From the NCBI GenBank assembly GCA_018240785.1, contig JAFEFC010000011.1, positions 125,435-189,434 of the forward strand: a DNA stretch of 64,000 nt. The letters are read 5' to 3'. The stretch is from Pseudomonadota bacterium. GTDB lineage: Bacteria; Pseudomonadota; Gammaproteobacteria; Burkholderiales; Rhodocyclaceae. Below the pieces are notes generated by a model. The model saw only the letters and a program-made list of their open reading frames with translations, had not been told where the DNA came from and did no database searches. Below, piece after piece: positions 15,668-24,441 of this stretch (position 1 is its first letter; every line of letters begins with the position of its first letter). The translations under genes and the position numbers were made by a program.

Positions 15668-15691
15668 GGAGCGACCGTAGAAGAAATCTGT

Positions 15692-15710
15692 TATCTCCAT
15701 CATATCTCCA
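15692..15710. promoter_or_regulatory. Direct repeat TATCTCCA x2, possible regulator site
   Basis: TATCTCCA occurs at 15692-15699 and 15703-15710, an 11-bp spacing typical of OmpR-family sites, in the region between the response regulator and the RND operon. Read on the minus strand the same bases supply the Shine-Dalgarno-like GGAG for the alternative regulator start at 15700, so the repeat may be coincidental. Confidence 0.3.
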
Positions 15711-15797
15711 CACAATGACGGCGTAAACATCACCCCACTTACTCAGAATGACGACCATTCGACTGGCAATCGCATGCCAGTACAAGAAGGAATCGTC

Positions 15798-16976
15798 ATG
15801 AAGATCGAACGACGCTGTCGCATGCGCGGCTTGCCCGTCCTGCGGCTGGCGGCAGCAGCGGTAGTCACCGCACTGGTCGGCTGCGGCCCTGCCGCCGAGC
15901 AGGGCATGAGCACGCCCACCCCCCAGGTGACGGTCATTACCGTTGCACCAACCCGGCTGGAGTTGACCGAGGATCTGCCGGCGCGGGTTGCTCCGGTTCG
16001 CATCGCCGAGATCCGCCCGCAGGTCAGCGGTATCGTGCGGCGCCGTCTGTTCGACCAAGGCGCGGATGTGCGCGCGGGGCAACCGTTGTTCGAAATCGAC
16101 CCCTCGCCCTTCCGTGCCGAGGAAGAGACGGCGGCAGCCGCTTTGCAGCGGGCCGAGGCTGCGTTGGCGCGAGCCAGCACGCATGCGGAGCGGCTGGAGC
16201 CGCTGGTCAAGGCGGATGCGATCAGCCGCCAGGTCTATGACGATGCGGTGTCGCAGCGGCAGCAGGCCGCGGCCGACGTGGCGCAGGCGCGCGCAACTTT
16301 GTCGCGCCGCCGGCTGGATCTGAAGTTCGCCATGGTGGAGTCGCCGATTGCCGGCCGCATCGATCAGGCCTTGGTGACGGAGGGCGCGCTGGTCGCCAGC
16401 AGCGACAGCACGCCGATGGCGCGCGTGCAGCAGATCGACCAGGTGTACGTCGACGTAAGACGCCCGGCGAGTTCGCTGGACGCGTTGCACGAGGCGATGG
16501 CGGCGCAACCGTCACGCAACGGTGGACTTTCCGTGTCCATTCTGCGCAGCGATGGTTCGCCCTACGAGGTGACGGGACGCATCCTGTTCTCCGGCATCAA
16601 CGTGGATGCCGGAACGGGCGACCTGTTGCTGCGCGTGCTGGTGAACAACCCGCAGCAGCGCCTGTTGCCAGGGATGTTTGTGCGTGCCCGGGTGCCCCGC
16701 GCCAACTATGCCGAGGCGATCATGGTGCCGCAGCAGGCCGTGGTCCGGGTCGACGGCAAGCCGCATGTCTGGACGGTGGATGGCAGCGCCAAGGCCAGGC
16801 TTGTCGCAGTGGAGCTGGGCGAAGTCAGTGAAGGCCGATACCGCATCGGATCGGGGTTGAGCGCAGGGCAGCAGGTGGTGGTCGCAGGGATTGAGCGCCT
16901 TGCCGAGGATGCCCTGGTCGAAACGCAGCCGCCGCAGGCACCTGCGCCCGCAGACGCGGCAGCGCCCGCGCGTTGA
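15798..16976 (+). CDS. RND efflux periplasmic adaptor, AdeA/MexX-like
   Basis: 392 residues; the ATG at 15798 has AGAAGG upstream. A lipoprotein signal ends at the lipobox LVGC (Cys about 27). The lipoyl-like/barrel domain shows VAPVRIAEIRPQVSGIVRRRLFDQGADVRAGQPLFEID in order, then a coiled-coil hairpin (about 105-175, Ala/Glu/Arg-rich), the second lipoyl half (ESPIAGRIDQALVTEGALV), and the membrane-proximal part with PQQAVVRVDGKPHVW. It bridges the RND pump and the outer-membrane channel. It is first in the operon, 18 bp before the pump gene. Confidence 0.93.
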   Translation: MKIERRCRMRGLPVLRLAAAAVVTALVGCGPAAEQGMSTPTPQVTVITVAPTRLELTEDLPARVAPVRIAEIRPQVSGIVRRRLFDQGADVRAGQPLFEIDPSPFRAEEETAAAALQRAEAALARASTHAERLEPLVKADAISRQVYDDAVSQRQQAAADVAQARATLSRRRLDLKFAMVESPIAGRIDQALVTEGALVASSDSTPMARVQQIDQVYVDVRRPASSLDALHEAMAAQPSRNGGLSVSILRSDGSPYEVTGRILFSGINVDAGTGDLLLRVLVNNPQQRLLPGMFVRARVPRANYAEAIMVPQQAVVRVDGKPHVWTVDGSAKARLVAVELGEVSEGRYRIGSGLSAGQQVVVAGIERLAEDALVETQPPQAPAPADAAAPAR

Positions 16977-16994
16977 CCCATCGGAGCCGTTGCC

Positions 16995-19900
16995 ATGCCA
17001 CAGTTCTTCATCCATCGCCCGGTGTTCGCCTGGGTCGTCGCGCTGTTCATCATCCTGTTGGGGCTGATCGCCATTCCGCAACTGCCGATCGCCCGCTTTC
17101 CTTCCGTGGCGCCGCCCGCGGTCAACATCTACGTGACGTATCCGGGCGCCACGCCGCAGACCGTGAACGACTCGGTGCTCAGCGTCATCGAGCGCGAACT
17201 GTCCAGCGTCAAGAACCTGCTGTATTTCCAGTCATCGTCCGACACCTCCGGCACGGCGGAAATCAACGTCACCTTCAAACCCGGAACCGATCCGGAACTG
17301 GCGCAGGTGGACGTGCAGAACCGCCTGAAGGCCGTCGAGGCACGTCTGCCGCAAGCGGTCAGGCAGAACGGCCTGAGCGTAGAGTCAGCATCGTCGAACT
17401 TCCTGATGATGGTGGGCCTGAAATCCGCGGACGGCCGTTACGACGGCACCGCACTGAGCGACTACATGGCGCGCAACGTGGTCGAGGAACTGCGCCGCAT
17501 CGAGGGCGTGGGCCGAGTGCAGTTGTTCGGCGCCGAACAGGCCCTGCGTATCTGGGTGGATCCGAACAAGCTGACGGCGCTCAGCGTGTCGATGAGCGAC
17601 ATCAGCAATGCGATCACGCAGCAGAACGCGCAGATCGCCCCGGGACGCGTGGGCGATGCACCCACGACACCCGGGCAGCGGGTCACCACGCCTCTGACCG
17701 TGCAAGGTCAGTTGGAATCACCCGAAGCGTTCGCCGCCATCGTGCTGCGCGCCAATGCCGACGGCTCCAAGGTGGTGCTGGGTGATGTGGCTCGGGTCGA
17801 GTTGGGCGCACAGTCCTACGGATTCTCGACGCGAGAGGACGGCCAGGTCTCCACGGCGGCAGCGGTGCAGCTCTCGCCGGGTGCCAATGCGGTGCGCACC
17901 GCCGACGCCATCCTCGCCCGGCTGGACGAGCTCAAGTCGACGCTGCCGGCGGGCATGAGCTATTCGGCCCCCTTCAACACCGCGCCCTTCGTCAAGATCT
18001 CCATCCAGAAGGTGGCGATGACCCTGATCGAGGCGATGGCGCTCGTGTTCGCGGTCATGTTCCTGTTTTTGCAGAACGCCCGCTACACGCTGATCCCGGC
18101 GATCGTGGCGCCGATCGCGCTGCTGGGCACCTTCGCGGTGATGCTGGCGGCCGGTTTCTCGATCAACGTGTTGACCATGTTCGGCATGGTGCTGGCGATC
18201 GGCATCATCGTCGACGATGCCATCGTGGTGGTCGAGAACGTCGAGCGCATCATGGCCAAGGAGGGGCTGGGTCCCAAGGAAGCCACCATCAAGGCGATGA
18301 AGGAGATCACCGGTGCGGTGATCGGCATCACCCTGGTGTTGACGGCGGTCTTCATTCCCATGGCTTTCGCCAGCGGCTCGGTGGGTGTGATCTACCAGCA
18401 GTTCACGCTGTCCATGGCGGTGTCGATCCTGTTCTCCGCCTTCCTCGCGCTGACGTTGACTCCGGCGCTGTGTGCAACGCTGCTCAAACCGGTGGACCCC
18501 GCGCACCACGAGAAGCGTGGTTTCTTCGGCTGGTTCAATCGCAAGTTCGAGCACATGACCCAGCGCTACGAGTCCGGCGTTGGCCGTCTGCTGGCGCGCA
18601 GCGGACGGGTCATGCTGGTGTTTGCGGCCTTGACGGCGATCCTGTTCCTCGCTTTCCGGCAGTTGCCCTCGGCCTTTCTGCCCGAAGAAGATCAGGGCTA
18701 CTTCATGACCACGATTCAGTTGCCGGCGGATGCGACCGTCGAGCGCACGCTGGACATCGTCAAGACCTACGAGAAGCACGTGGCTTCGCGGCCTGGCATC
18801 GATTCCAACATGTCGGTCCTGGGTTTCGGATTCTCGGGTTCGGGGCCGAATGCAGCCATGGCCTTCACCACGCTCAAGGACTGGAAGCAGCGCAATGGAG
18901 CGACGGCGCAGGACGAGGTGGCGCGTGTCCAGGACGCCATGGCCAGCATCGCTGAAGGCAGCGTGATGAGTCTGATGCCCCCGGCCATCGACGAACTGGG
19001 CACCAGCTCCGGCTTCACGATGCGCCTGCAGGACCGCGCCAATCAGGGGCATGCGGCCCTGAAGGCAGCGGAGGTGAAGCTGCTGCAACTGGCCGCACAA
19101 AGCAAGGTGGTCACCGGCGTCTACCCCGAAGGCCTGCCCGCCGGCACCAGCATCCGCCTGGACATCGACCGGGTCAAGGCCGAAGCCCTGGGGGTTTCGT
19201 TCGGCACGATCAGCGAAACGCTGTCGACCGCGATGGGTTCGTCCTATGTGAACGACTTTCCGAACAGAGGGCGCATGCAGCAGGTCATCGTCCAGGCCGA
19301 TGCGCCAGCACGCATGCAGATCGACGACGTGCTGCGCCTGTACGTGCGCAACTCCCGTGGCGGCATGGTGCCCTTGTCGGAAGTGGTCACGCCGGTGTGG
19401 AACGACACACCGTTGCAATTGGTGCGCTACCAGGGCTTTCCCGCCGCGCGAATCTCTGGTGCGGCGGCGCCCGGTGCTTCCAGCGGACAAGCCATGGCCG
19501 AAATGGAGCGGCTGGCGGCGCAACTGCCGCCGGGCTTCGCAGTGGCCTGGACCGGACAGTCGCTGCAGGAGCGTGATTCGGCGTCGCAGGCCCCCATGCT
19601 CATGGCCCTGTCCATGTTGGTGGTGTTCCTGGTGCTGGCCGCGCTCTACGAGAGCTGGTCGATTCCGCTGTCGGTGATGCTGGTGGTGCCGCTCGGCTTG
19701 ATCGGCGCGGTGGGCGCCGTCTTGCTGCGGGGCTTGCCCAACGACGTGTTCTTCAAGGTCGGCATGATCACCGTCATCGGCTTGTCGGCCAAGAACGCGA
19801 TCCTGATCGTGGAATTTGCCAAGCAGTTGCGCGATCAGGGCAAGGGCCTGGTGGAAGCCGCGGTGGAAGCGGCGCGGCTGCGGCTGCGGCCCATCCTGAT

Positions 19901-20141
19901 GACGTCCCTGGCATTCGGCCTAGGCGTGGTGCCCCTGATGATGGCCACTGGCGCCAGCGCCGAGACCCAGCATGCCATCGGCACGGGTGTGTTCGGCGGC
20001 ATGTTCACCGCCACCGTGCTGGCCGTGTTCTTCGTGCCGGTGTTCTACGTCGTGGTGATGGGGCTGCAGGAGCGCTTCGATGGTTGGAGAGCATCGCGCC
20101 AGCCAGCCCTCTTGCAAGCCCGTCGTGGACAGGAGGGTTGA
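16995..20141 (+). CDS. RND multidrug efflux permease (HAE1 family), AdeB/MexY-like
   Basis: 1048 residues, full length for HAE1 pumps. It starts MPQFFIHRPVFAWVVALFIIL, the usual first helix. The proton-relay aspartates lie in AIGIIVDDAIVVVENVE (about 402-418) and the partner lysine in GLSAKNAILIVEFAK (about 930). Two large periplasmic loops follow TM1 and TM7. It exports amphiphilic drugs, dyes or solvents from the periplasm and inner membrane by proton exchange. A dedicated outer-membrane factor follows 4 bp after its stop. The substrate range cannot be read from the sequence. Confidence 0.95.
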   Translation: MPQFFIHRPVFAWVVALFIILLGLIAIPQLPIARFPSVAPPAVNIYVTYPGATPQTVNDSVLSVIERELSSVKNLLYFQSSSDTSGTAEINVTFKPGTDPELAQVDVQNRLKAVEARLPQAVRQNGLSVESASSNFLMMVGLKSADGRYDGTALSDYMARNVVEELRRIEGVGRVQLFGAEQALRIWVDPNKLTALSVSMSDISNAITQQNAQIAPGRVGDAPTTPGQRVTTPLTVQGQLESPEAFAAIVLRANADGSKVVLGDVARVELGAQSYGFSTREDGQVSTAAAVQLSPGANAVRTADAILARLDELKSTLPAGMSYSAPFNTAPFVKISIQKVAMTLIEAMALVFAVMFLFLQNARYTLIPAIVAPIALLGTFAVMLAAGFSINVLTMFGMVLAIGIIVDDAIVVVENVERIMAKEGLGPKEATIKAMKEITGAVIGITLVLTAVFIPMAFASGSVGVIYQQFTLSMAVSILFSAFLALTLTPALCATLLKPVDPAHHEKRGFFGWFNRKFEHMTQRYESGVGRLLARSGRVMLVFAALTAILFLAFRQLPSAFLPEEDQGYFMTTIQLPADATVERTLDIVKTYEKHVASRPGIDSNMSVLGFGFSGSGPNAAMAFTTLKDWKQRNGATAQDEVARVQDAMASIAEGSVMSLMPPAIDELGTSSGFTMRLQDRANQGHAALKAAEVKLLQLAAQSKVVTGVYPEGLPAGTSIRLDIDRVKAEALGVSFGTISETLSTAMGSSYVNDFPNRGRMQQVIVQADAPARMQIDDVLRLYVRNSRGGMVPLSEVVTPVWNDTPLQLVRYQGFPAARISGAAAPGASSGQAMAEMERLAAQLPPGFAVAWTGQSLQERDSASQAPMLMALSMLVVFLVLAALYESWSIPLSVMLVVPLGLIGAVGAVLLRGLPNDVFFKVGMITVIGLSAKNAILIVEFAKQLRDQGKGLVEAAVEAARLRLRPILMTSLAFGLGVVPLMMATGASAETQHAIGTGVFGGMFTATVLAVFFVPVFYVVVMGLQERFDGWRASRQPALLQARRGQEG

Positions 20142-20145
20142 TGCC

Positions 20146-21564
20146 ATGAGACGTTTGATCCCTCTGCTCACGCTGTCGCTGTCGGCCTGCTCGCTGACGC
20201 CGCCGCTGCTCAAGCCCGACGCTCCCGTGCCGGCGGTGTTTCCCATGGCCGCGGCGGCACCCGCGTCGATCCCGGCCGCGGACATCGGGTGGCGCACCAT
20301 GTTCCCCGATGCCAGGCTGCAGCGCCTGATCGCGATGGCGCTGGAAAACAACCGCGACTTGCGGCTGGCTGCCTTGAACGTCGAGGCGGTCCAGGCCCAG
20401 TACCGCATCCAGCGCGCCGCGCGTCTGCCCGGTATCGACGCCAGCGGCCAGGCGACGCGGCAGCGGGCCGCGGCCAATGGACAGGACGCAACCTCCCAGT
20501 CCACGGTCGTCACCGAGCAGATCGGTGTCGGCCTCGGCCTGAGCGCATTCGAGATCGATTTGTTCGGGCGCATACGCTCGTTGTCAGAAGCTGCCTTTGC
20601 GCGCTACCTGGCCACCGAGGAAGGGCGGCGCGCTGCCCAGATCGCCTTAGTGGGCGCAGTGGCCGATGCCTACCTGGCCGAGCGCCTGGCGCTGGAGCAG
20701 CGCGACCTGGCCGAACGCACGCTGGCCGATTGGCAGCAGTCTCTCGACCTTGCCCGCTTGCTGCGGCAGGCGCAGCAGAACAGCGGGTTGGAAGTGGCTC
20801 AGGCCGAAGGACAGGTCGCAACGGCAGAGGCGGATCTGGAGGCACGCACCCGGGCGCTGGCTCAGGCGCAGAATGCGTTGCGCCTGCTGGCAGGTGCCGA
20901 TCTGCCCGATGATCTGCCCCAGGGCTTGCCGCTCGACCGCCAGCCGGTGCTCACGGCACTGCCAGCCGGCTTGCCCTCTGACCTGCTGACGCGGCGGCCC
21001 GACATCCGACAGGCCGAGCAGTCCATGGTCGCAGCCAATGCCGATATCGGCGCCGCGCGCGCGGCCTTCTTTCCGCGCATCTCGCTGACGGCATCGCTGG
21101 GCTATGCCAGCCCGGCCATGAGCGGCCTTTTCGACAGCCAGAACCGGGTCTGGAGCTTTTCGCCGCAGATCGTCCAGCCCTTGTTCCAGGGTGGGCGGCT
21201 GCGTGCCGAACTGCGCCTGGCCGAAGTGCGCAAATCCAGCGCCGTGGTCGAGTACGAACGCGCGATTCAGACTGCGTTCCGCGAGGTCGCCGATGGCCTG
21301 TCCGGGCAACAGACCTTCGGCCGCCAGATCGCTGCGCAGCAGCGCGTGGTGGACAGCGCCGAGCGCCGTTCCGAACTGTCCAATCTGCGTTATCGCGCCG
21401 GTGTCGAGGGTCGCCTGGAACTGCTGGACGCCCAGCGGCAACTGTATGCGGCTCGGCAGACGCTGCTGGACCTGCGCCGCGATGCGTTCGGTAGTGCCGT
21501 GGCGCTGTACAAGGCCCTGGGCGGAGGCCTCATTGAAGAAGCGACAGCTTCGGCCAGCCAATGA
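20146..21564 (+). CDS. Outer-membrane efflux lipoprotein, NodT/AdeC/OprM-like
   Basis: 472 residues from the ATG at 20146 (AGGAGGG upstream); the longer frame starting inside the pump gene is rejected. The lipobox LSLSACS gives Cys about 15. Two OEP repeats follow, with WRTMFPDARLQRLIAMALENNRDLRLAALNVEAVQAQYRI in order near 50-90 and the second repeat around NADIGAARAAFFPRISLTASLGY. The C-terminal GRLELLDAQRQLYAARQTLLDLR segment is typical. It forms the trimeric outer-membrane channel of the tripartite pump. It overlaps the MFS gene by ATGA. Confidence 0.94.
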   Translation: MRRLIPLLTLSLSACSLTPPLLKPDAPVPAVFPMAAAAPASIPAADIGWRTMFPDARLQRLIAMALENNRDLRLAALNVEAVQAQYRIQRAARLPGIDASGQATRQRAAANGQDATSQSTVVTEQIGVGLGLSAFEIDLFGRIRSLSEAAFARYLATEEGRRAAQIALVGAVADAYLAERLALEQRDLAERTLADWQQSLDLARLLRQAQQNSGLEVAQAEGQVATAEADLEARTRALAQAQNALRLLAGADLPDDLPQGLPLDRQPVLTALPAGLPSDLLTRRPDIRQAEQSMVAANADIGAARAAFFPRISLTASLGYASPAMSGLFDSQNRVWSFSPQIVQPLFQGGRLRAELRLAEVRKSSAVVEYERAIQTAFREVADGLSGQQTFGRQIAAQQRVVDSAERRSELSNLRYRAGVEGRLELLDAQRQLYAARQTLLDLRRDAFGSAVALYKALGGGLIEEATASASQ

Positions 21565-22826
21565 CGACGGGGCTCGACATTTCTCGGACAGAGCCGCCCG
21601 CGCACGCACCCGACGGTGTGGAAGGGACGCCGTGGCGGCTCAGGTTCTGGGCCATCTTCGGCGGACAGGCGATGTCGCTCGTCGGTTCGTCGCTGACGCA
21701 GTTCGTCCTGCTGTGGTGGATCACCGATATCACGGGGAGCGTGGCCGCGTTGTCCGCTGCCGGCATGGCGGCCTTGTTGCCGCAGGCCGTGCTGGGCCCG
21801 CTGGGGGGAACGCTGGCCGATCGCTACAGCCGCCGACTGCTGATGATCACGGCCGATGTCGTGAGCGCACTTTGCATGTTGGTGCTGATCGCCCTGTTTC
21901 TCACCGAGCGCATCGAGCTTTGGCACGCCTACACGATGATGGCCGTGCGTAGCGCGATGCAAGCCTTCCAGGCGCCGGCAGCGTCCGCGAGCGTTGCCAT
22001 GTTGGTGCCAAGGAGCTTCGTCGTTCGCGCGGCGGGCCTGAACCAGTCGCTGCAAAGCCTCACCTTGGTGGCAGCCGCCCCGTTGGGGGCGCTGGCGATC
22101 GGTGTGATGCCGATCGGCTGGGCGCTTTCGATCGACGTCTTCACGGCGCTGCTGGGCATCGTGCCGCTGCTGCGCTATCGCATTCCCCAGGCCATTGATC
22201 GCCATGCGCGCAAGAACGGCCTATGGAGTGAGTTCCGGGAGGGCGTTCATATGGTCTGGCATACACCCGGTCTGCGCCAGCTTTACCTCCTGCTCGGTGT
22301 GGTCGTGCTGGCGATCATGCCCACCTTCATGCTGGTGCCTCTGCTGGTCAAGGTGCATTTTGGTGGTGGAGCACCGCAGGTGGCCCTGATGGAAGGACTG
22401 GCAGGAGGCGGCATGTTGTTGGGAGGCATGCTGATGGCAGCCATGGCGCCGCGCAGACTGGTGCTCTGGATACTGGCGGGCTTTGCGCTGTCCTGCGCAT
22501 CGATCGCTCTCACGGCCTTGGCACCGAGCAGCCTGTTCGGCGTGGCAGTAGCCTGGTGGGTGATGAGCGGCATCAGCTTCGCGTTCGGCAATGCGCCCTT
22601 GACAGCTTTGCTGCAGACGACGATTCCCAATCAGCTTCAAGGTCGTGTACTGGCGCTGATGACGACCATCATGGCGCTCGCGTCGCCAGTGGGCTTGGCG
22701 CTGGCTGCGCCATTGGGCGAGTGGGTTGGTGTTCGGGGCGTTTTCCTTGTTGCGGGCTCGCTCGGTGCGCTAGCGAGCCTTGCTGGGTTTCTTTCGCCGT
22801 CCCTGCTCGCTCTGGGTCGCCGCTAG
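21561..22826 (+). CDS. MFS exporter, DHA3 (macrolide-efflux-like) family
   Basis: 421 residues; ATG at 21561 overlapping the outer-membrane factor stop. Twelve hydrophobic segments are visible. The loop 2-3 motif GPLGGTLADRYSRR (about 76-89) and FWAIFGGQAMSLVGSSLTQFVLLWWITD near the N-terminus are typical of DHA3 exporters such as Mef-like and enterobactin-exporter-like proteins. The translational coupling suggests it works with the RND system, moving substrate from cytoplasm to periplasm for the pump to collect. A related gene scrap is at 13107-13166. Confidence 0.92.
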   Translation: MTTGLDISRTEPPAHAPDGVEGTPWRLRFWAIFGGQAMSLVGSSLTQFVLLWWITDITGSVAALSAAGMAALLPQAVLGPLGGTLADRYSRRLLMITADVVSALCMLVLIALFLTERIELWHAYTMMAVRSAMQAFQAPAASASVAMLVPRSFVVRAAGLNQSLQSLTLVAAAPLGALAIGVMPIGWALSIDVFTALLGIVPLLRYRIPQAIDRHARKNGLWSEFREGVHMVWHTPGLRQLYLLLGVVVLAIMPTFMLVPLLVKVHFGGGAPQVALMEGLAGGGMLLGGMLMAAMAPRRLVLWILAGFALSCASIALTALAPSSLFGVAVAWWVMSGISFAFGNAPLTALLQTTIPNQLQGRVLALMTTIMALASPVGLALAAPLGEWVGVRGVFLVAGSLGALASLAGFLSPSLLALGRR

Positions 22827-22988
22827 TTAAGCCAGATATTCAACGAGACCATGAACGGGGTGCGCAAGTGATAGCGTCAAAAAAAAAGATATTTCGTTCT
22901 CTCGAAACTCAAAAGCCAAGATTAGCGCGACATAACGCTTGCGGTTGATCGCGGCCAGCTAGCGCACAAAAATGGAGACCACAAGAAG

Positions 22989-23930
22989 ATGGAGCTACGA
23001 CATTTGCGGTGCTTCCTCGCTGTTGCGGAGGAACTTCATTTTGCGCGAGCCGCAGAGCGGCTTCACATTGAGCAATCTCCCTTGTCGCGGGCAATCAAGG
23101 AGCTTGAAGAAGATCTTGGTGTGGTGCTATTTGCTCGCACCACACGCAGCACACGACTAACTCGTGCGGGTTATCTCTTCCTTGATCATGTGCGCCGCGT
23201 ATTCACTGCTTTGGAGCAAGCACGCGACAGCGTAAAAGCGGCGGCGAACGGTTTTCACGGGCAACTCCGCATCGCCTTATCTGATGGGATTACCCCTTCG
23301 CGCCTCCCCGCTTTGCTTGCACTGTGCCGGCAGGAAGAGCCTGAGGTTGAAATCCGATTCTTCGAGGTTTCTCTTTCGCAGCAGATCAAGGGACTGCATG
23401 ACGATCTGTACGACGTGGGATTTGCGCAGTCCGACGAAGTAGGCGACGGCATCGTCGCACTGCCTGTCTGGAGCGACCCGCTCATGGTTGCAGTGCCAGC
23501 TCGGCATCCGCTGCTGGCACACAAGCGTATTCCGCTAGACGAACTGCTGCGCTACCCGCTTGTCCTGTGTGACCCACAAGTCTGCGAAGGCCATGCCAAG
23601 CATGTCGAGCGAGTATTGCGCCGTACCGAAATGGAGCCGCTGATCGCGGAGCGGGTGGCATCCGTCGACCTGATGATGGCACTGGTGTCGGCTGGCTTCG
23701 CGCTCGGGCTGGCAGGCGCGGCACACATTGCCGCCAGCCGTGAAGCTGGCGTAGTGGCCCGGTCGCTGGCGGCGTGCGTGCCACCGCTGACCACCTATTT
23801 GCTGTACCCCGAAGGTGAGCCGCCAGAAGTGCTAGAACGGTTCATTGGGCGCGTACAGGCAATCGAATCGCTGGAATCTCCCAGGCCCATGCGAGGCTGT
23901 TCTGACGTACCGGAGGAACCCGCATCATGA
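22989..23930 (+). CDS. LysR-family regulator of the ICE transfer region
   Basis: 313 residues; ATG at 22989. The N-terminal winged HTH opens MELRHLRCFLAVAEELHFARAAERLHIEQSPLSRAIKELEEDLG in order (residues 1-44). The rest is a type 2 periplasmic-binding-like effector domain (about 90-295). It lies between the cargo and the conjugation genes and overlaps the EexN-like gene by ATGA, so it is transcribed toward traG. LysR genes at this position recur in this ICE class and probably regulate transfer or exclusion; the inducer is unknown. Its composition is slightly less GC-rich than its neighbours. Confidence 0.92.
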   Translation: MELRHLRCFLAVAEELHFARAAERLHIEQSPLSRAIKELEEDLGVVLFARTTRSTRLTRAGYLFLDHVRRVFTALEQARDSVKAAANGFHGQLRIALSDGITPSRLPALLALCRQEEPEVEIRFFEVSLSQQIKGLHDDLYDVGFAQSDEVGDGIVALPVWSDPLMVAVPARHPLLAHKRIPLDELLRYPLVLCDPQVCEGHAKHVERVLRRTEMEPLIAERVASVDLMMALVSAGFALGLAGAAHIAASREAGVVARSLAACVPPLTTYLLYPEGEPPEVLERFIGRVQAIESLESPRPMRGCSDVPEEPAS

Positions 23931-24205
23931 AGAAGATCCTTCCGTTTCTACTGGCTGCCGCGTTGACTGCTTGCAACCAGTCCGCGGCCCCTCAGAAGGC
24001 AGATGCCTCGGACACGAAAATCCCAACAGTGGAAGAACTGGCGGCCAACCCCCAACGGCTCAAAGAACTGCGCCAGCAATGCAAGACGGATCGCCCCAAG
24101 CTGGGTGACGTGTTGTGCAATCGGGTGGCCGAGGCCACGCGCAAACGGTTCTATGGTGACGGTGAAACGCCCTACACACCGCCGAAAGAATCGCCCAAGT
24201 TCTGA
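23927..24205 (+). CDS. EexN/TrbK-like entry-exclusion lipoprotein (copy 1)
   Basis: 92 residues; the ATG at 23927 overlaps the LysR stop. The lipoprotein signal MKKILPFLLAAALTAC puts the lipidated Cys at 16. The mature part carries EELAANPQRLKELRQQC...LCNRVAEATRKRF, the EexN pattern of a charged helix with two cysteines. Such lipoproteins sit in the envelope and block redundant entry of the same element. The tail KRFYGDGETPYTP closely resembles the C-terminus of TrbJ in this element. A second, diverged copy is at 31808. Confidence 0.82.
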   Translation: MKKILPFLLAAALTACNQSAAPQKADASDTKIPTVEELAANPQRLKELRQQCKTDRPKLGDVLCNRVAEATRKRFYGDGETPYTPPKESPKF

Positions 24206-24441
24206 TTTCTGGTTTTTCGCTGCATCGCCTTTAATTTTCTGTTCGACACGCCGCAATGCGCTATCGCTTGCGGCGTTTTTCTTTGATTCGACGCCGCGCG
24301 AATTCTGTCTTTTTGCTCGACCTTTCTGCTGGAAACGGTCTTTGACCGGCACTGACCCGGCACCGATCCTGACGCTTGCGGCACGCCCTTGTGCCGCTTT
24401 TTCCATGAGGAATCAGCGCAGGAGAAATCGGAGGCCAGGTT

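Noticed and set aside
17718-19523. A 601-residue minus-strand frame inside the RND pump gene.
   Set aside because: It is an antisense shadow: His/Arg/Gln-rich with no domains, opposite an intact 1048-residue HAE1 pump.
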